Assembly: GCA_029194725.1 (NCBI GenBank)
Contig: JARFXQ010000003.1
Coordinates: 210,994 to 274,993 of the forward strand
Direction: 5' to 3'
From: Nitrospira sp.
GTDB taxonomy: Bacteria > Nitrospirota > Nitrospiria > Nitrospirales > Nitrospiraceae
DNA length: 64,000 bases
Under the pieces are notes generated by a model, which ran no database searches, was not told the origin of the DNA, and saw nothing but the letters and a program-made list of their open reading frames with translations. The position numbers and the translations under genes are program-made. Shown here in pieces: positions 28,329 to 37,530 of the stretch (position 1 is its first letter; every line of letters starts with the position of its first letter).

Positions 28329-29496
28329 ATGGACGCCGCGTGGGATGCGTTCATTGCCGGAGCCGGACCAGCCGGAGCGGCGACGGCGCTTTCCCTCACC
28401 GCTATCGCACCAGAGCTGCGCGTTTGTCTGGCCGACGCAGGACAAGATGATCCGTTCCACATCGGCGAGTCAGTACCGCCGCTGATCCACCAGTTCTTGG
28501 ACCAGCTCGGTGTGTGGTGGGCCTTCCTGGATGAAGGACATTGTCCGTCCTTCCGCACCATGAGCGCCTGGGGTGGACCCGCCCTGAAGAGCAACGAGTT
28601 TTTCCTCTATGTCCAGAACACTGGTTGGCGCCTGGACCGCGCTCGCTTCGACCGCTGGTTGGCTGCGGAGGCGACACGGCGCGGTGCCCTGCCATTAAGA
28701 ACCAGAGTCCGTACCCTTAGCCAGTACGGCGAGAGATGGCGGATTGATTGTGGCGAGGCCGGCATACACATGGCCCGATGCGTGGTAGATGCCACGGGCC
28801 GCACTGCTTTGCTGTCGCGACAGGCGGGCTTAAAGCCGGTTCACCATGACCGACTGGTCGCCTGCGTCGGGTTTTTCCCGGACACGGGTGATAGGGAACG
28901 ACCGGGTGCCGATGCGGCACTCGTGGAAACCTTCCAGGATGGGTGGTGGTACACGGCAACAACGCCCGCCGGGCAGCGAGTAGCGGCCTTGATGACCGAC
29001 AGTGATCTGGTTCGCCGTCTGGGAGTAGCTCGGCTGGAAACCTGGCTGGAACTTGTGGCGGTAACCCAATATGTGCGTCCCCTGCTTAGCTCCGAGCGTC
29101 CTTTGGCCCCGCTTCGCGTGTTGCCCGCGAATTCGCGCTGCCTGAAAGGACCATTCCCCCCAGGTTTGCTACCGGTAGGAGACGCCATGTCCTGCTTTGA
29201 CCCGCTCTCCTCCCAAGGCATTCTCAAGGCACTGCGCTCAGGTATTTTTGCGTCTTACGCCATCGTCGACCGGTTGTTGCATGCCGACGATGGCCATGGC
29301 TGTGCCCGGTACGCGGCCCTGATACGGCAAGGAGTTCAAGGCGTACCGGACCACCCAGCGTGCGTACTACCGTCAAGAACAACGCTGGTCAGAGGCACCG
29401 TTTTGGTGCCGTCGGCACACAGTGAGAGACAAAGATGGGTCCGCCAGGGGGCCACGTAAAAGGCAACAGTTCCCTGATGCTTCTAACGACTTATGA
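28329..29496 (+). pseudogene. lodB: LodB-like flavoprotein, frameshifted near the C-terminus
   Basis: The protein begins with an FAD-binding Rossmann motif AGAGPAGAATAL and has the flavin mono-oxygenase/halogenase-like layout of LodB, which is needed to mature the quinone cofactor of LodA. The current frame ends at 29459 with an unrelated tail. In the next frame from 29332 the sequence reads EFKAYRTTQRAYYRQEQRW and APFWCRRH, the expected LodB C-terminus, ending with TGA at 29496. One extra base in CAAGG (about 29328-29332) explains this. About 335 residues are intact. Confidence 0.78.
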
Positions 29497-29582
29497 AAAG
29501 TCTTGATTCCAGCCAGCAATCCTCGTTCTTTCGATCACCCAAATCCAGTGCTAGTGTACTGTCCCTTAAGTTCCTTAACCTT

Positions 29583-29660
29583 CCGTTCGTGGTGAGCCTG
29601 TCGAACCATGAACGGAACCGGTTGAAAACGCTTGCCCTTCGACAATCTCAGGGCGAACGG
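29583..29660. repeat. REP-like palindromic repeat
   Basis: CCGTTC-G-TGGT pairs with ACCA-T-GAACGG over 29583-29615 around a GAGCCTGTCG loop. A second inverted half (GCCCTTCGACAATCTCAGGG, then CGAACGG) follows. This is the widespread TGAGCCTGTCGAA type of intergenic palindrome seen in many environmental genomes. It separates the lodB remnant from the phosphoesterase gene. Confidence 0.6.
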
Positions 29661-29717
29661 TCAATGTCAACGTATTAATGAGACACTACACTAGTCTGGC
29701 AATATAGGAGGTCTATT

Positions 29718-31682
29718 ATGGCCACTCAACGGACGGCGACTGTCAACATCACGAACAATACCGGCGGCAACGCCCGGATTCTCCTCTACCACGAAAACAG
29801 TACCAACGGCACGCAGAGGGGCAGTTGGGCGGCGACACCTGGCCAGACGGTCGGATCGCTGACGGCCTATTTCGAGAGCGGCTGGGACGCTGGGGAAGCC
29901 TTAGACTGGTGGTCGGTGCTTATCCACGTCACGGACGGCCCGACGTCCGGCTTCTACATCAGCAGCGGGACTTCTACCGAGCCGTTTTGGAAAGAATGTC
30001 AGTTTCAAGACTCGGACGAGGGGCAGACGATGACCTTCGCGGTCAGCACCACTGAGTTCGACGTGAATCTCCATTCCGGCACGTGCAAGGGCGGGATGAC
30101 GAAGCTAGCCCCCGGCGCGCCGATCACGCACGTGTTCGTGGTGATGCTGGAGAACCGTTCGTTTGACCACATGTTTGCGATGTCGGGGATCAAGGGGATC
30201 ACGGCCGCCACCACCAAGAACTCGAATTCGTACAAAGGCAAGACGTACCCTGTGCAGAACGGCGCACCGCTCAGCTTGCCAACAGATCCGGGTCACGAGT
30301 TCCTCGATGTCGTCGAGCAGCTCGGGGGGGAGGGCGCTCAGGATAAGTGGAAAAATGGCGGCCCCTACCCGCCGATCAATAACTCCGGCTTCGTGGCTAA
30401 TTACGCCACGACAACGGACGAGCTGACGGGGCTGCCCCCCGCGAAGGACTGGGGTGACGTGATGGCCTGCTTCCACACCCCGAACCAGTTGAAAACACTG
30501 TATCAACTCGCCACCGAGTTCGCCCTCTGCGACCAATGGTATTCCTCGCTACCGGGGCTGACGTGGCCCAACCGGTTCTTCCTCCACGGCGCTTCGTCGT
30601 CCGGGATGGACGCTAACCCGTCGACGAGTCAGATACAGAAGTGGGAGATTCCCGGGTTCGGGTTCAGATACCCCAAGGGCTCGATCTATGATGCGCTGAA
30701 CAAGGCAGGCATTCCGTATCGATTTTACAACGACACTACAGGTGGCCATGTGCTCGGACAGAGCCTCTTCAGTGACGACCCGTCGAAGGGTTCGGTCATT
30801 GGCGCGGTGCCGCAAGTCTCTTCGCTGCATGGCGTAGAACTTACGGAGATTTACTCGCTGGGGCAGTTCGGGTCCGATCTGCAAGGCCCTTATCCCTACC
30901 CGTACACGTTCATCGAGCCTCATTACGGCAATGTCAGAAATAACACCTACGAGGGAGGCTCGTCCCAGCATCCGATGGACGACGAGTACGGGGGCGAGCA
31001 CCTTTTGGCCGCCGTGTACACGGCGATCCGCAACTCGCCCTACTGGGACACCAGCCTCCTCATCATCACCTACGACGAGCACGGCGGCTTATACGATTCT
31101 GTCGCCCCCGGAAAAGCCACGCCGCCCGGTGATAAACCGTATCCCGTCGACTATAATGAGAACGGGTTCCCGTTTGATCTGTACGGCGTCCGCGTTCCCG
31201 GAATCCTTGTCTCGCCGCTGATCCCCAGGTCGGTGGTGGATCACACCCTCTACGATCATACGTCGATTTTGAAGACCCTGGAGGAGCTATTCGGCCTGAA
31301 TCCGCTGACGAAGAGGGATGCGTCCGCCAACAGCGTCCTCAAAACCCTCTCGCTCAAAACACCCAGAACGGACTGCCCGACAACGCTCAACGTTCCCACC
31401 CCGAGGTTCATGGCGGCCAAACCACCTATGACGGCGGAAAAACGCGCGCAGCTCGACGCTCTGCCCTTGCCGGAATCCGGCAACCTAGTGAACGCTCTGC
31501 ACACCCTGAAGAAGGCTGAGATCGAGCTGTCCGGGCGGACACCGCCCGAGATTGCGGCCGTCCATGCGAGGGTCGCGACTATCCAGTCGCGAGGCGACGC
31601 GGAGGCTTATGCCCTATCGGTGTTGGAGAAGGTCAGAAGCGCCAAGGAACAGCGCAAGCTCGCGGCACGCCGCAAGCGATGA
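29718..31682 (+). CDS. Phosphoesterase (phospholipase C / acid phosphatase family) with N-terminal beta domain
   Basis: The 654-residue protein has two parts. Residues 1-130 form a Ser/Thr- and Gly-rich domain with many short strands (TVNITNNTGGNARILLYHEN), resembling small beta-sandwich modules. Residues about 134-540 are a PF04185 phosphoesterase: THVFVVMLENRSFDHMFA, DQWYSSLPGLTWPNRFF and LIITYDEHGGLYDSV with metal-binding Asp, Glu and His. Relatives cleave phospholipids or phosphate monoesters and are normally secreted, but no signal peptide is visible. The C-terminal 110 residues are charged. An AGGAGG precedes the ATG. Confidence 0.88.
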   Translation: MATQRTATVNITNNTGGNARILLYHENSTNGTQRGSWAATPGQTVGSLTAYFESGWDAGEALDWWSVLIHVTDGPTSGFYISSGTSTEPFWKECQFQDSDEGQTMTFAVSTTEFDVNLHSGTCKGGMTKLAPGAPITHVFVVMLENRSFDHMFAMSGIKGITAATTKNSNSYKGKTYPVQNGAPLSLPTDPGHEFLDVVEQLGGEGAQDKWKNGGPYPPINNSGFVANYATTTDELTGLPPAKDWGDVMACFHTPNQLKTLYQLATEFALCDQWYSSLPGLTWPNRFFLHGASSSGMDANPSTSQIQKWEIPGFGFRYPKGSIYDALNKAGIPYRFYNDTTGGHVLGQSLFSDDPSKGSVIGAVPQVSSLHGVELTEIYSLGQFGSDLQGPYPYPYTFIEPHYGNVRNNTYEGGSSQHPMDDEYGGEHLLAAVYTAIRNSPYWDTSLLIITYDEHGGLYDSVAPGKATPPGDKPYPVDYNENGFPFDLYGVRVPGILVSPLIPRSVVDHTLYDHTSILKTLEELFGLNPLTKRDASANSVLKTLSLKTPRTDCPTTLNVPTPRFMAAKPPMTAEKRAQLDALPLPESGNLVNALHTLKKAEIELSGRTPPEIAAVHARVATIQSRGDAEAYALSVLEKVRSAKEQRKLAARRKR

Positions 31683-31839
31683 CCCCCCGCACCGCTCTCG
31701 TGCCTTCGCCGGCAGTTGCTGCCGTCGCCGGAAGAAATCTAAGCGGTCCGGACCCATGGTTGACCATGAGTGATATCGTCCTGACCTCTTTGTCGTATCT
31801 GACACCAGTTTGTTGTATTCGACATCAGGAGAACCTCAG

Positions 31840-32007
31840 ATGGCAGATTTTGTGTTTGGATATGGGTCGCTCCTCGAACGAGCGTCGAGGACGAATCCCG
31901 ATGCCGTCGGCGCCTGGCTCACTCGAGTGACTGGCTCTCAGTACGCTATCTCAGCCACTACGCCGTCAAGTCCGGCCGGCCTCCACCGTTGCCAGCGCTG
32001 CACATAG
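31840..32007 (+). pseudogene. Truncated gamma-glutamylcyclotransferase-like gene
   Basis: After AGGAGA, the ATG at 31840 opens MADFVFGYGSLLERASRTNP, where FGYGSLL is the N-terminal glycine loop of AIG2/GGCT-like proteins. The frame loses similarity after about 35 residues and ends at 55. Normal members have 130-180 residues, so this is a broken copy. Nothing coding was seen between it and the msrA 3' end. Confidence 0.55.
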
Positions 32008-32266
32008 GTCCCGATGCGGCTCGCCGCCGCATCCTGCTCATCACGATGGACGACGCGCGTCACGCCACGCTTCCGTCCTGAGATCCAACATGATGTCTTC
32101 TCGACCCTTCCCTTCGTGTCGCCTGTGACACGTCAGAAGTGTGGTCAGATCTTGTGTTGCGCATCGCCAGAACATCCGACATTCACGTGCGACTGCTCTT
32201 CGAACAGTTCGACACCTGCCAGTGAACGCTCGGGGTGATCCTCACGGCCATGGGTTGGGCACAGGG
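32008..32266. other. Non-coding stretch after the truncated gene
   Basis: No gene, RNA or repeat was recognised. It may be residual sequence of the broken gamma-glutamylcyclotransferase-like gene and the 3' flank of msrA. Confidence 0.3.
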
Positions 32267-32896
32267 TTAGTACACGTACTGCTTCCCCCACAAGGCTTCC
32301 AATCGTTGAGCACGACCGCAGCTGTACTTGTAATACTTATACCGGAGTGGGTTCTTCTTGTAGTAATCCTGGTGGTAGTCTTCAGCCGCGTAGAAGGTGG
32401 TCGCTTGGACTAACTGCGTCACGATCGGTGCAGGAAGCCGCTTGGACTGTTCGATCGCGCGTTTCGACTCTTCCGATAGCCGTTTTTCTTCTTCGGTTGA
32501 ATAGAAGACCACCGCGCGGTACTGAGTCCCATGATCGCAGAATTGCGCGTTTGGCATGACAGGGTCGATGTTGCGCCAAAAGGCATCCAGCAATTTCTGG
32601 TACGTGACCTTGTTTGGATCATATGTCACTTCGATGGACTCGGCATGGCCCGTGTGCCCATCTGAGACCTGTTCATAGGTGGGATTTGAGACCGTACCTC
32701 CCATGTAACCAGATACGACCGCGATAACGCCATCTACTTTTTCGAAGGCCTCTTCCATGCACCAGAAGCAACCTCCGGCAAAGTAGGCTTTGGCGCTAGT
32801 CGGTGCGCTCTGAACACTGCTTGAAGGCCAGCCTGTGAGAAGCGTGCAAGTCATCAACCCGACTGCCATGATCGTCAAACGCTGAAGAATGGTCAT
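32267..32896 (-). CDS. msrA: Peptide methionine sulfoxide reductase MsrA, exported
   Basis: The ATG at 32896 follows GGAGG and starts a signal peptide (MTILQRLTIMAVGLMTCTLL). The mature domain begins AKAYFAGGCFWCMEEAFEKV with the catalytic Cys in GCFWC, and includes NPTYEQVSDGHTGHAESIEV and a C-terminal YYKYSCGRAQR that may hold the resolving Cys. It reduces S-methionine sulfoxide in periplasmic proteins. The frame is open another 66 codons upstream, but that part lacks coding character and overlaps the neighbouring gene. Length 209 residues. Confidence 0.93.
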   Translation of the reverse strand: MTILQRLTIMAVGLMTCTLLTGWPSSSVQSAPTSAKAYFAGGCFWCMEEAFEKVDGVIAVVSGYMGGTVSNPTYEQVSDGHTGHAESIEVTYDPNKVTYQKLLDAFWRNIDPVMPNAQFCDHGTQYRAVVFYSTEEEKRLSEESKRAIEQSKRLPAPIVTQLVQATTFYAAEDYHQDYYKKNPLRYKYYKYSCGRAQRLEALWGKQYVY

Positions 32897-33032
32897 GTGT
32901 GTTTCCTCCCTCTCCATTGTCGTTGTAGTGCGGCAGTTCTTACATCCTACTACGGCGACCCTGGAGAGAGGATGTTGATTCAGCTCGCCAGGGAAACGGT
33001 TCGGTCGAGGATGTCTCTGAAGGGTTCGTTTT

Positions 33033-33578
33033 TCAGACAGGAAGGTAGTCGTAGGCATCCCACCCGGTGCGGCTTCCTCGTTGTTGACGCCCATCCATGA
33101 GCTTCATGATGAGCTCAATGGCTTCTTCCGGTGACGCAGCGGCATGGACCAATCGCTGGTCAAGTTTGCGGAAGAACGCCACATCGGCGGGAGACGCTTC
33201 AACGAGAATGACCGGTTTCCCCGCCTTCACCGCCAGGGCGACCTCTGACACCGTACCAGATCCACTCAATCCGCACACCACCACAACATGGCTCGTCAGG
33301 ACATTGATGTTGTTACGGCCACTGCCCATTTCCGTGATGATCGGTACATCCACATGGCGAGACACCTTGTCCTTGGCCGTCGGCAAGACGCCGATGGTCA
33401 AACTTCCGCCCACCCGCTTGGCCCCTTCGCAAGCCGCGTCCATGACCCCCACGTCACGCCCGCCGGTCAGGACAACCCAGCCACGCCGCGCAATGAATTC
33501 TCCGAGGATCCGGGCATTGTCGAGGTCCCTCTTTGAGGCCTTGGCCGGGCCCATCACTCCAACCACAAATCGCATCAC
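33033..33578 (-). CDS. LOG-family-like protein (TIGR00725 type)
   Basis: The 181-residue protein has a Rossmann-like fold with VVGVMGPAKASKRDLDNARI, WVVLTGGRDVGVMDAACEGA and GLSGSGTVSEVALAVKAGKP. These match the lysine-decarboxylase-like / LOG superfamily in the TIGR00725 branch. True LOG enzymes have PGGxGT in place of the GLSGSGT seen here, so phosphoribohydrolase activity on cytokinin nucleotides is uncertain. It lies between msrA and a TPR protein gene on the same strand. Confidence 0.8.
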   Translation of the reverse strand: MMRFVVGVMGPAKASKRDLDNARILGEFIARRGWVVLTGGRDVGVMDAACEGAKRVGGSLTIGVLPTAKDKVSRHVDVPIITEMGSGRNNINVLTSHVVVVCGLSGSGTVSEVALAVKAGKPVILVEASPADVAFFRKLDQRLVHAAASPEEAIELIMKLMDGRQQRGSRTGWDAYDYLPV

Positions 33579-33606
33579 TGTCTCCTACAGTCCGTTCCCT
33601 CTCCTT

Positions 33607-35244
33607 TTAAAACCGAGAGGCCTTGAGGGTCACCTCCGCATGCTCCCATGCCTCTTGCCATTGCTTTTGCACGTCGTCCGCCTCACGGCCTTTCCGCTGA
33701 GCGCGGAGACTCTGCATGAGTCCAAACAGAGCCCAGCCGTTCCACGGATTCTTCACAAGATCCGCTCGGTAGACTGCTTCCGCCCTGCCTGGTTGATCGG
33801 TTCTGAGCAAGGCGGCGCCAAGATAATGCCGCATAGGAATCGGCCAGAATGGTGGTTCGTTGTACGGAAGCTTCTCCTCCAGCTTAACGCCATCAGTGAA
33901 CGAGGTGATGCCCTCGTCGTACTTATGGCGATGCATCGCCAGCTCACCGGCCAACAGTCGTTCCGCGATCCTGAGTAGAGCCCGTTCGGTTTTCTCCTCC
34001 GTAGTCCGATCCGGGCCGAAGCGTTTGGCGATAGCCGCTAGCACCACGTGCTCGCCCTCAGCGCCGGGTAAGCGACCTGACGCCGAGAGCGCCATTCCCC
34101 TTCCCAGTCGCCACATCCCCTGCTGCAGGCGCAGAGGTGTTGGAGGAGGCGGTTCGCGCAGCAGCTCGTCCCACTGACCGAACCTGATCATGGACCACAA
34201 AGGAGTGGGAAGGTAGAATTCCTTCCACTTAGCCTTCCGCGCTTCGTCTTCGGTGATCGTGCCTGTCAGTTGACGCGCCACCTTCAAGGCCTCAGTTTTT
34301 CGTCCCTCCATCACGAGGGAAGCCCAAAGGAAATGTAGATTGTGAGTGTAGTAACCGTCGGCATAGTCGCCGCTTAGCTTTCGACCGGCCAAATAGTTGC
34401 GATCCACGTCCGCGGCATGCTTATTCCTTTTCGTCGCCTCATGGTATCGACCGAGTCTCATATAGATGTGGGCCGGCATATGGACCAAGTGGCCGGCACC
34501 AGGCATAAGCCCGGGCAATCGTTCGGCACAAGCCAGGGCTCGGTTCGGGGTCGGGGAAGCTTCCACGCTATGGATATAGTAGTGGCAGGCTCCGGGATGA
34601 TCGGGAAACCGAGCCAAAAGCGACTCCAACGTGGACACGAGTTCCTGGGTGCCGGGCTTTGGTCGCCCAGCCGCTGTCCATAGATCCCACGGGCGCAGGT
34701 CCATCAAGGCCTCAGCGAACAACACGCCGGCGTCCGGATCGTTCGGAAACTGCTGCCAGACTACCCGCATGGCATCCGCATAGGCTTTATCGAGAGCCGG
34801 TCGGGCATGCACATTGGGATCGTATCGCTTGCCGATCGCGTCGATATAGGCTTGCTCGGCTGGGCTCGCATGGGCACGATGAGTGCGGGCCTTTTGTAGG
34901 GCATCCCACGCCCGTCGTTCGGCTGCCTTATCCATCGCCGCGTTGATGTTCGGGCCCGATGCGAGTGCCACACCCCAGTAGGCCATCGCTGCGGAAGGAT
35001 CGAGCCGAGCTGCTTCCTCGAAGGCTCTGATAGCTTCTTCATGGTTGAATGCGTACAGGAGCCGCAGGCCTTGATCAAAGTATTGTTGAGCTGCGGTGGA
35101 GCTCGTCGTGATGGGATGATGAAGGTTGCCGAGATTGTCAAAGATGGGTACCTGAGAAACCTGACGTTCAGCTGCTGCAACGGGATCAATCGCCAACAGA
35201 CCGGGCCACAGCACAGCCCACAACAAGAGGCGAAAGATGCTCAT
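33607..35244 (-). CDS. Exported TPR-repeat protein
   Basis: From the ATG at 35244 the 545-residue protein has a signal peptide (MSIFRLLLWAVLWPGLLAID, cleavage near AAAER) and TPR-like helical repeats, clearest near AAQQYFDQGLRLLYAFNHEE and RAFEEAARLDPSAAMAYWGV, with more at GRYHEATKRNKHAADVDRNY. The pattern HHxItTxs...AQ.YFdQGLrLlyaFnH is seen in a group of periplasmic TPR proteins of unknown role. The start choice rests on the signal peptide; the ribosome binding site is weak. No partner is evident. Confidence 0.8.
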   Translation of the reverse strand: MSIFRLLLWAVLWPGLLAIDPVAAAERQVSQVPIFDNLGNLHHPITTSSTAAQQYFDQGLRLLYAFNHEEAIRAFEEAARLDPSAAMAYWGVALASGPNINAAMDKAAERRAWDALQKARTHRAHASPAEQAYIDAIGKRYDPNVHARPALDKAYADAMRVVWQQFPNDPDAGVLFAEALMDLRPWDLWTAAGRPKPGTQELVSTLESLLARFPDHPGACHYYIHSVEASPTPNRALACAERLPGLMPGAGHLVHMPAHIYMRLGRYHEATKRNKHAADVDRNYLAGRKLSGDYADGYYTHNLHFLWASLVMEGRKTEALKVARQLTGTITEDEARKAKWKEFYLPTPLWSMIRFGQWDELLREPPPPTPLRLQQGMWRLGRGMALSASGRLPGAEGEHVVLAAIAKRFGPDRTTEEKTERALLRIAERLLAGELAMHRHKYDEGITSFTDGVKLEEKLPYNEPPFWPIPMRHYLGAALLRTDQPGRAEAVYRADLVKNPWNGWALFGLMQSLRAQRKGREADDVQKQWQEAWEHAEVTLKASRF

Positions 35245-35406
35245 TGCTGGCTTTTTAGCAGACGTGACCCATGCGTGGCTAGGGGACGGAGGGGGTATTG
35301 AGGGAATCACCGTCGCAGGTCAGTAGGACCCGCTCTTTTTTTTAACTGGGAAGTGCTCAAGAAGGGCCTAGAGCCGATGGTCAACGCTGACCAAACCTGG
35401 CACAAT

Positions 35407-36066
35407 TTACAGATTGAGCGACGTGCCTTCACTTGTCTGAGGAGAAAACCGACGCTCGGTTTCTTCAGGATGATTCAGCGTCTCGATTTCAGTCTGTTTC
35501 TTCCGACCGATGCGGCTTCGCTTGACAGAGGCGGCCGCCGTGCCGGTTGAGGTCGTCGAAAACGCACCGGCTTCCAACTCTTCGCCGAGATGAACGAGAA
35601 CCTGTTGTTGAGAGCTGACCAAGGAGGTGAGCTCTTGAATGTGTGTAGTAAGCCGAGCAATCTCATCCTGTTGCCCGACCAGAAAGGCTCGGAGTTCGGC
35701 GACTTCTTCAGACTGGACAAGAGTCGGTGCCTGGACCGGCTTTTGCAAAATCGTGACAGTTGCCTCGGGCAGATGATCGGCCCCCTGAACTTGCTTTCCG
35801 TTCCGCTGAACATCACCTTGGTGATTCGTGCTGTGTCCCATCGTTCGGTCGGGTAGCGCGAGCGGTTTACGGACTCGCGAAGAGGTTTCGTCCTCATACC
35901 GCGTCACGTACGCGAAGAGATCAACTACCTTGCGCCAGCAAACAGCTCCCGCTTCGAGCAGTATCTGGCCATAGGGAGCGGGCACCGGACGAGCCTCATC
36001 GATCTGCTTCTGCGACGGAATTCGATGAATGAGATTGATCGGTTCTTTGTTGAATCGTGGGGCCAT
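35407..36066 (-). CDS. Hypothetical coiled-coil protein
   Basis: The ATG at 36066 follows GGAGAGG and is preferred over one six codons upstream. The 219-residue product has a basic N-terminus (MAPRFNKEPINLIHRIPSQK), then a coiled-coil segment (VAELRAFLVGQQDEIARLTT through QQQVLVHLGEELEAG), then a basic, low-complexity tail (KRSRIGRKKQTEIE). No family was recognised. It is soluble and could be a structural or regulatory protein. Confidence 0.6.
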   Translation of the reverse strand: MAPRFNKEPINLIHRIPSQKQIDEARPVPAPYGQILLEAGAVCWRKVVDLFAYVTRYEDETSSRVRKPLALPDRTMGHSTNHQGDVQRNGKQVQGADHLPEATVTILQKPVQAPTLVQSEEVAELRAFLVGQQDEIARLTTHIQELTSLVSSQQQVLVHLGEELEAGAFSTTSTGTAAASVKRSRIGRKKQTEIETLNHPEETERRFSPQTSEGTSLNL

Positions 36067-36189
36067 ATGACTGATCCTCTCCATTCGGACCTATTGTGAC
36101 GATACTAATGTACCTACTCCTTCACGGATGGAGGAGTCAACCTTTTTATTCCGGAAGAGTCGAAATATGTTCGGAACCCTTAGAGCAGT

Positions 36190-37530
36190 CTAGAATCGCG
36201 TCACGCTCGAGAAATGAAAATGCGGGAGGGCCATGGCTGGAACCAGCATCTTTCCGGTTTCCGAAGTGACCGCCTCCATCGGGGCGGTCCAAGCGGTGAG
36301 GTGTCGAAACGCCTGGAGCGGACTTTCATGAAACCTGAAATTTCTAATGGGTGTGACGATTTCACCTTTTTCGACAAGGAATGTCCCATCTCGTGTCATT
36401 CCGGTCAGCGTGAGATCGCGAGGATTCACGGGGCGGACGTACCAGAAATTCGTCACCAGAATCGCATGTTCCGCACCTCTGATGAGTTCCTGAATTGAAT
36501 GCGCTTGAGGCCCCTCGACCGACAGGGCAGGAGCCTCGAGTGTCGGAATGGTGTTCACTCCATGCTCCTTCGCCGTGAAGCGGTCGTAAGTCAGTTGTCT
36601 TAGGATTCCATGGTCGATCCACTCGGAAGATGTACTGGGCAAACCTTCATGTGTAAATCCCTCTCCAAGCAGGTCCGCATGATCTGGAAGGTTGTTAAGT
36701 GTCAACCGTTCATCCACGATCGCTTGTCCCAGCTTGCCTGCGAAGGGGCTCGTCCCTTTCATGTAAGACTTGGCGTCAAGGGACCAGATCAGCCACGCCC
36801 AGAGTCCGGCCACGGCAGCCGGTTCAAGGATGACGGGATAATGCCCCGCAGGCAGCTCCCACGCATCCCGACCTCGCTTGGATTTGGCAATGGCCGCCAA
36901 TGTCCGCTCTTGAATTCTCAAGTGATCGATCGACCGATGGGCGGCCGCGCTCCAACCGGTGGCGTCACCGGCTTGGACCGTCAGGCTGAACCTCGCATCT
37001 GCTCGCTGTTCGTAACCGAACAGTCCGTTGTCGGCGGCAATCCCCACTGCCGTCGACGACGACGAGACGACGCCGGCCGCCATGATGTTCTCCATCCGGC
37101 AGTGCCCGATCGCCTCATTGGCATATTCCAGACGTTTGGCCGGACCTGCCGTCATGGTCTCCGGTTTCGCCGGCTCTCGAACAGGGAACTGGCACGGCTC
37201 GGGAGGTGGAAGGTATTCGGGATCAACCGGTGAGATCCGGGCAATGCGTTCGGCACGAGCCAAGGTGTCCTGAATCGCACCGGCGGTAAAATCAGTCGTG
37301 CCTGCGGTCCCATGCCGACCCCCGAAGGCGACCGTCACTGCCAGAGAGCCCCGTCTCGCATCGACATTTTGGATAACTTGATTATTGGCGAATCTCGTCG
37401 TGCCTGCATGGTGATCGCGAAGGCTGACGATCGTATGGTCAGCGGAGGAGCGGGTCATGACAAGGTCGCTCAGAAAACGAAACTCGTCAGAGTTGGTCAG
37501 CTTCGGCCAGGTGCCGTTCAGGACGGTCAT
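36190..37530 (-). CDS. TldE/PmbA-family peptidase subunit
   Basis: The ATG at 37530 overlaps the stop of tldD (ATGA) and has GAGGAG upstream. The 446-residue protein has the TldE/PmbA layout: DHTIVSLRDHHAGTTRFANN in the N-terminal domain and a C-terminal beta domain (GTSPFAGKLGQAIVDERLTL, VNPRDLTLTGMTRDGTFLVE). TldE lacks the metal motif and acts as partner of TldD in a heterodimeric metalloprotease that trims unstructured peptides and some RiPP precursors. Its substrate here is unknown. Confidence 0.85.
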   Translation of the reverse strand: MTVLNGTWPKLTNSDEFRFLSDLVMTRSSADHTIVSLRDHHAGTTRFANNQVIQNVDARRGSLAVTVAFGGRHGTAGTTDFTAGAIQDTLARAERIARISPVDPEYLPPPEPCQFPVREPAKPETMTAGPAKRLEYANEAIGHCRMENIMAAGVVSSSSTAVGIAADNGLFGYEQRADARFSLTVQAGDATGWSAAAHRSIDHLRIQERTLAAIAKSKRGRDAWELPAGHYPVILEPAAVAGLWAWLIWSLDAKSYMKGTSPFAGKLGQAIVDERLTLNNLPDHADLLGEGFTHEGLPSTSSEWIDHGILRQLTYDRFTAKEHGVNTIPTLEAPALSVEGPQAHSIQELIRGAEHAILVTNFWYVRPVNPRDLTLTGMTRDGTFLVEKGEIVTPIRNFRFHESPLQAFRHLTAWTAPMEAVTSETGKMLVPAMALPHFHFSSVTRF

